Shown here: one piece after another, positions 60,943 to 64,000 of the stretch
How positions within the stretch are numbered: position 1 is the stretch's first letter
Layout: each line of letters opens with the position of its first letter
Assembly (NCBI GenBank): GCA_019054805.1
Contig: JAHQIY010000011.1
Location: 2,051,001 to 2,115,000, forward strand
DNA: 64,000 bases
Reading direction: 5' to 3'
Source of the DNA: Brachionus manjavacas
Lineage: Eukaryota > Rotifera > Eurotatoria > Ploima > Brachionidae
Made by a program: the position numbers and the translations under genes
The notes under the pieces: generated by a model
What the model was told of the DNA's origin: nothing
Databases searched by the model: none
Seen by the model: the letters and a program-made list of their open reading frames with translations, nothing else

Positions 60943-62756
60943 GAGGGAAAAAAAATCTAAAAAAAGCTAAATTGCTCAGATAAAAAATTAAATATCAACC
61001 CTTTTTTTCTTTTGAATTAGTGTCTGAGAAAAAATTTTAATAATTTATTTTACCAAAAAAAAATGAGAAAATTAAGAAAAACAACCAAGCCAAGTTAAAA
61101 ACTAAAAATTTTGTTTTTAATCGGACGAATTTTTTGTCACGTGAAACTTATTTCATAACATTAAGGATCAGGATTTTTCCAGAAATATTGATTTTTTTCT
61201 TATTTCATCAGAAAATTATACCAAGTTTTTAATTTTGAAGTGCGTGGCTTCCAAAAAAATTTCCTATTTCTTTTAAAATTTCACATAATATATTCATTAA
61301 ATAATTATGTAACAAAAGCAACCATTGCTCGATTTATTTGTCGAGTCATGCTGAGTGTGTATCATAATTTAAGAAAATGCTTAGTAATGGTTCCGACAAG
61401 GCGGGATCCCTAATCACAAATTATTTCGGAGTCTATCTCAATCAATCTCTTTTTTTTCAGTTATTTTATTTTTTGAACAATTGATAAAATTCATTATTGC
61501 CAGTCTATTTCTTCAAGCAAATAAAGTTCTAAATCTAAAATTTTGCCAATCTTTGCTCTAAATACTTCGAAAACTTAGCGTTCTTATTCTTAAGCATAGA
61601 ACACAACCATTTTCAGCTAGACAATAGATTTTAAAATTCTGCTGACTCATTTTATACTACATTATTTGAAAAAGTGATCAACAAAAATTTAGTGGCGTGA
61701 TTTTGATTTTTTTGTTCTACTAGTTTTTAACTTAAATAAAAATAATTGTTTTTAAGAGCTTTTGTTCAAATTTGATTTTTCTCAATTCGAACCGAAATCA
61801 TTTTATTTTTCTTTCCCTATTTTTGAAAATAAAGAGCGCTTTCTTTGTCTAGATTATGTTCTATTATGACAGAAATCAAATCAGAATAGAATAATTTTTA
61901 AGTACAAAATAAATTAATAAAATGTGGCTTTGTCATTTCATATCCAACAGCTGCAATCGTTAATATGATAAAATTATGTAATATCAAATGATCTAAATGA
62001 AATTAAACTATTTTTTTAAGGGTTTTAAAAATTTAAAATAAAAAAAAATATACTTCAGCTTTTAAACTTTTAAATTTTTGAGATTTTTGTTTGTTGGAAA
62101 TTAACACTTAAAAAAAAAACTAAATTTAATTAAAACTTAAGTGTTTTAAAGGGAATAAAATTTGCTCTTATTTCAAAAAATTATTCAAATTATAAATCTG
62201 AAAAAATTCTTGGGTCACACTCTTTTGAGTGTACAATACTTTTACTCTTCACTTAATTTTAACTAATTGAATAATTTTAATAATTATTATTAAATTTAAC
62301 TTCGTTAAAAAGTTTATTTGTATATAATTCTTTAAAAAATTAAACTTTACCATTTTTGATAAACTGATTTAATATTTTTAAAGTATAAATACACTTTTTG
62401 AAACAAAATCAATCAAAATAAAATTTTAATTTAAAAAAATTTCTTCTGAATGTGAGAAGAAAATGTGAGAAATCACAAAAAGTAGACTAAATGACTTTGC
62501 CAAAATGTAGAGAAGGTAATAACAGATCCAAACAAAAATAATTAGTAAAATTTTTTGTCTTAATTTAGAGCATCAAAAAAATTTTTTTTTTCTTTAGGTT
62601 TAAAACTTGTCCTGCAAGATGAATCAGTTAAAATTTGCTTCAGCCAAAATTTATCAAGTCTGACCATCAGCATAATTACAATAGAAAATCAATCAAATGT
62701 ATCAATTGTTAATATGTTTAATTTAAGTAAAATTATTAAATTTAAAAATAATATTT

Positions 62757-62906
62757 TTAGATTTTTTCATAATTTTCATATAGAAACATTATTTTTTCTA
62801 CCTTTTCGGGTTTTATTTTGTTTCTTCTGTCCCATACTTGATAACCAGTTCTTGAAAATATTCTTAAAATATGTTTTAGATCTTGAGTAAAAGAGTTATT
62901 TAATCT
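62757..62906 (-). pseudogene. hAT transposase fragment, unit 4 (inverted)
   Basis: Minus-strand copy of the 50-codon block of unit 1. Confidence 0.75.
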
Positions 62907-63333
62907 TTTTTCCTTAATTTCTTTCTTCTATTTCATATGCCACATTGTACTTATCATTAATCACGCAATTGTTGCACTTGATCTGGAATAAGATCAGTAT
63001 GAAGTGTACTTTATTTAAAACGCTGAAAAATTTTATAAATTTCGATTATTTGAAATTTTTTACCAAAAATCTCAAAGGATTGAAAAAAAAATCAATTTAT
63101 CATAATCATTTGTTCAATTTTTTGATTCTTTTTTTTTTAAAAATGCAAAAATTGGACAATTTTTAAGATTTGTAAAATTTGTGTACTCAGCTTTGATTAT
63201 ATTATTTACCAAGTTGATAAATAAATTTTTTAATGTAGAAAATTTTCTTTTTTTTGCAGAAACTATATGTAAAAAATAAATTTTACAAAAATTTGAAATA
63301 AAATATATATCTCTACAATTGAGCAAATATTTT

Positions 63334-63937
63334 GAACTTGGCAAATAGTTAAATACCTTTTTCAAATTGAAATAAAGTGCTCACAAATGATCAATCTTAA
63401 ATTTGCCCTCTAGGTTTAAAAAATAGCATTACAATCAAAAAATTTGCATTAATATTGAATTAATAACCAAAAAAAATACTTGGTAGTCTAATGATCTTTA
63501 GCTTCGAGCAGCTTTAAATGTCCTCAAAGCTTTCATTAATTAATTCTGCGAAATAAAATTACCTGTCATCCTAGATTTTTGAATTCTTATTCCTCATATT
63601 TTTTATCACTTGAGTCAAATGCTTTAAAAATCGACCTAATTAACCTAAGTAATTTTTTCCCTACTTCACTCACTTTATTAAGAAATTTCTATCTCAAAAA
63701 AAAGAATTAAAAGAGAGATTTTAATAATTTTTGATTAAAGATGAGCTTGGTATTCCCAATCGTCACAAATTTCATAATTAGCGACCAAAAGAATTAACGA
63801 AAATCATTTCAACTCTTTTAATCTTTAGTTTAATTAATTTAAACTAGTAATTTATTTTTGAAATATCAGGTGGCCAGCTGTCTCACCACTTGAACTAAAA
63901 AATAGTTAAACCTGACTTTTTACAAGTATTAAAGACC
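63334..63937. mobile_element. ~604-bp segment unique to unit 4
   Basis: The unit sequence gagcaaatattttt|aatattgtcgag is split here. Left of the segment is gcaaatatttt and right of it is ttttaatattgtc, so about 3 T appear duplicated. The interior matches nothing else in the window and has no open frame. The two ends share a loose direct similarity (gaacttggcaaatagttaaa near the left end and gaactaaaaaatagttaaac near the right). On the minus strand ttcaagtggtgagacagctg (about 63890-63870) resembles a tRNA-type A box, but no B box was found. Insertion in unit 4 is the simpler reading; loss from units 1-3 cannot be excluded. Confidence 0.55.
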
Positions 63938-64000
63938 TTTTAATATTGTCGAGCAAAATTAAATTGAAATAAAAAAAAAAGGGAATTTAAAAAATTCAAG

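Larger units (their letters stand above)
15311..64000. repeat. Array of ~12.77-kb units (3 direct + 1 with inverted interior)
   Basis: Direct comparison shows the same sequence restarting at ttgaaatttttttagactcc at 15311, 28075, 40845 and 53611. The unit lengths are 12,764, 12,770 and 12,766 bp. Each later unit begins right after ...aaattaaccc; before unit 1 the flank is unique (...attgtcatgc). A single C precedes ttgaaa in both flank types, so the breakpoint shows only about 1 bp of shared sequence. Units differ mainly by homopolymer length plus scattered substitutions, which points to recent amplification or ongoing homogenisation. The array runs out of the window on the right. Confidence 0.95.
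53611..64000. repeat. Array unit 4, interior inverted, incomplete
   Basis: 53611-54563 is in direct orientation and matches the unit start, and 54564-55460 is a chimeric arm. From 55461 the sequence is the reverse complement of the unit interior (unit-1 positions about 26697 down to 18735) up to the window end. A ~604-bp segment at 63334-63937 is absent from the other units. The non-coding stretches 58320-59576 and 60961-62756 are inverted equivalents of unit-1 flanks. Positions 62930-63333 correspond to the AT-rich tract of unit 1 near 18,800-19,200. Confidence 0.92.

Noticed and set aside
1-64000. CRISPR arrays, operons, ribosome binding sites or a prokaryotic origin
   Set aside because: Spliced genes, nuclear receptors and LINEs show a eukaryotic nuclear genome; no spacer-repeat array exists. 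The only long periodicity is the 12.77-kb unit.

Overview
This is an AT-rich eukaryotic nuclear window. It has spliced genes with very short introns (46-67 nt), long A/T homopolymers, and many decayed non-LTR retrotransposons (LINEs) and DNA transposons. The gene content is nuclear hormone receptors of an NR1-like type. With the compact introns and the LINE types, this suggests a small invertebrate, possibly a monogonont rotifer such as Brachionus. That organism call is inference (about 50% sure); nothing in the window proves it.

Layout. Positions 1-15,310 are single-copy in this window. They hold two decayed pieces of a ubiquitin-specific protease (1-1,563), a foldback element built from an 11-bp minisatellite (742-889), a 5'-truncated LINE with a visible target-site duplication (3,121-4,443), a mariner-type MITE flanked by TA (5,499-5,651), a minus-strand LINE reverse-transcriptase remnant with a 3' hairpin tag (5,930-7,180), an unrecognised 65-codon frame (10,190-10,387), one nuclear receptor gene on the minus strand (10,898-12,224), and a short YADD-containing RT fragment (13,611-13,775).

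Positions 15,311-64,000 are an array of a ~12.77-kb unit. There are three complete direct copies (15,311-28,074; 28,075-40,844; 40,845-53,610) and a fourth, incomplete copy starting at 53,611. Each direct unit contains, in order: a ~0.9-kb inverted-repeat arm with a small open frame, a hAT transposase C-terminal fragment, a four-exon nuclear receptor gene of 404 codons, LINE ORF1-like remnants, a ~660-bp foldback element, a LINE RT remnant, the opposite inverted-repeat arm (part of an LTR-like direct-repeat structure), and a minus-strand LINE C-terminal remnant.

In the fourth unit the interior is inverted. The sequence enters the left arm in normal orientation, switches inside the arm to right-arm variants, and then runs backwards through the interior (RT remnant, foldback, ORF1 remnant, receptor, hAT) to the window end. 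This is the product expected from recombination, or template switching, between the two inverted arms. It makes a very large palindrome with unit 3: arms over 8.5 kb around a ~1.43-kb spacer.

The receptor genes in units 1 and 4 are intact by my reading. Units 2 and 3 share a 2-nt loss in a T run at the start of exon 2, which gives an immediate stop, and unit 3 has two further frameshifts. Because the units differ mainly in homopolymer length, sequencing or polishing error is a live alternative. The solitary receptor at 10.9-12.2 kb and the arrayed receptors are paralogues: same DNA-binding-domain type and same position of the last intron, but different DBD introns.
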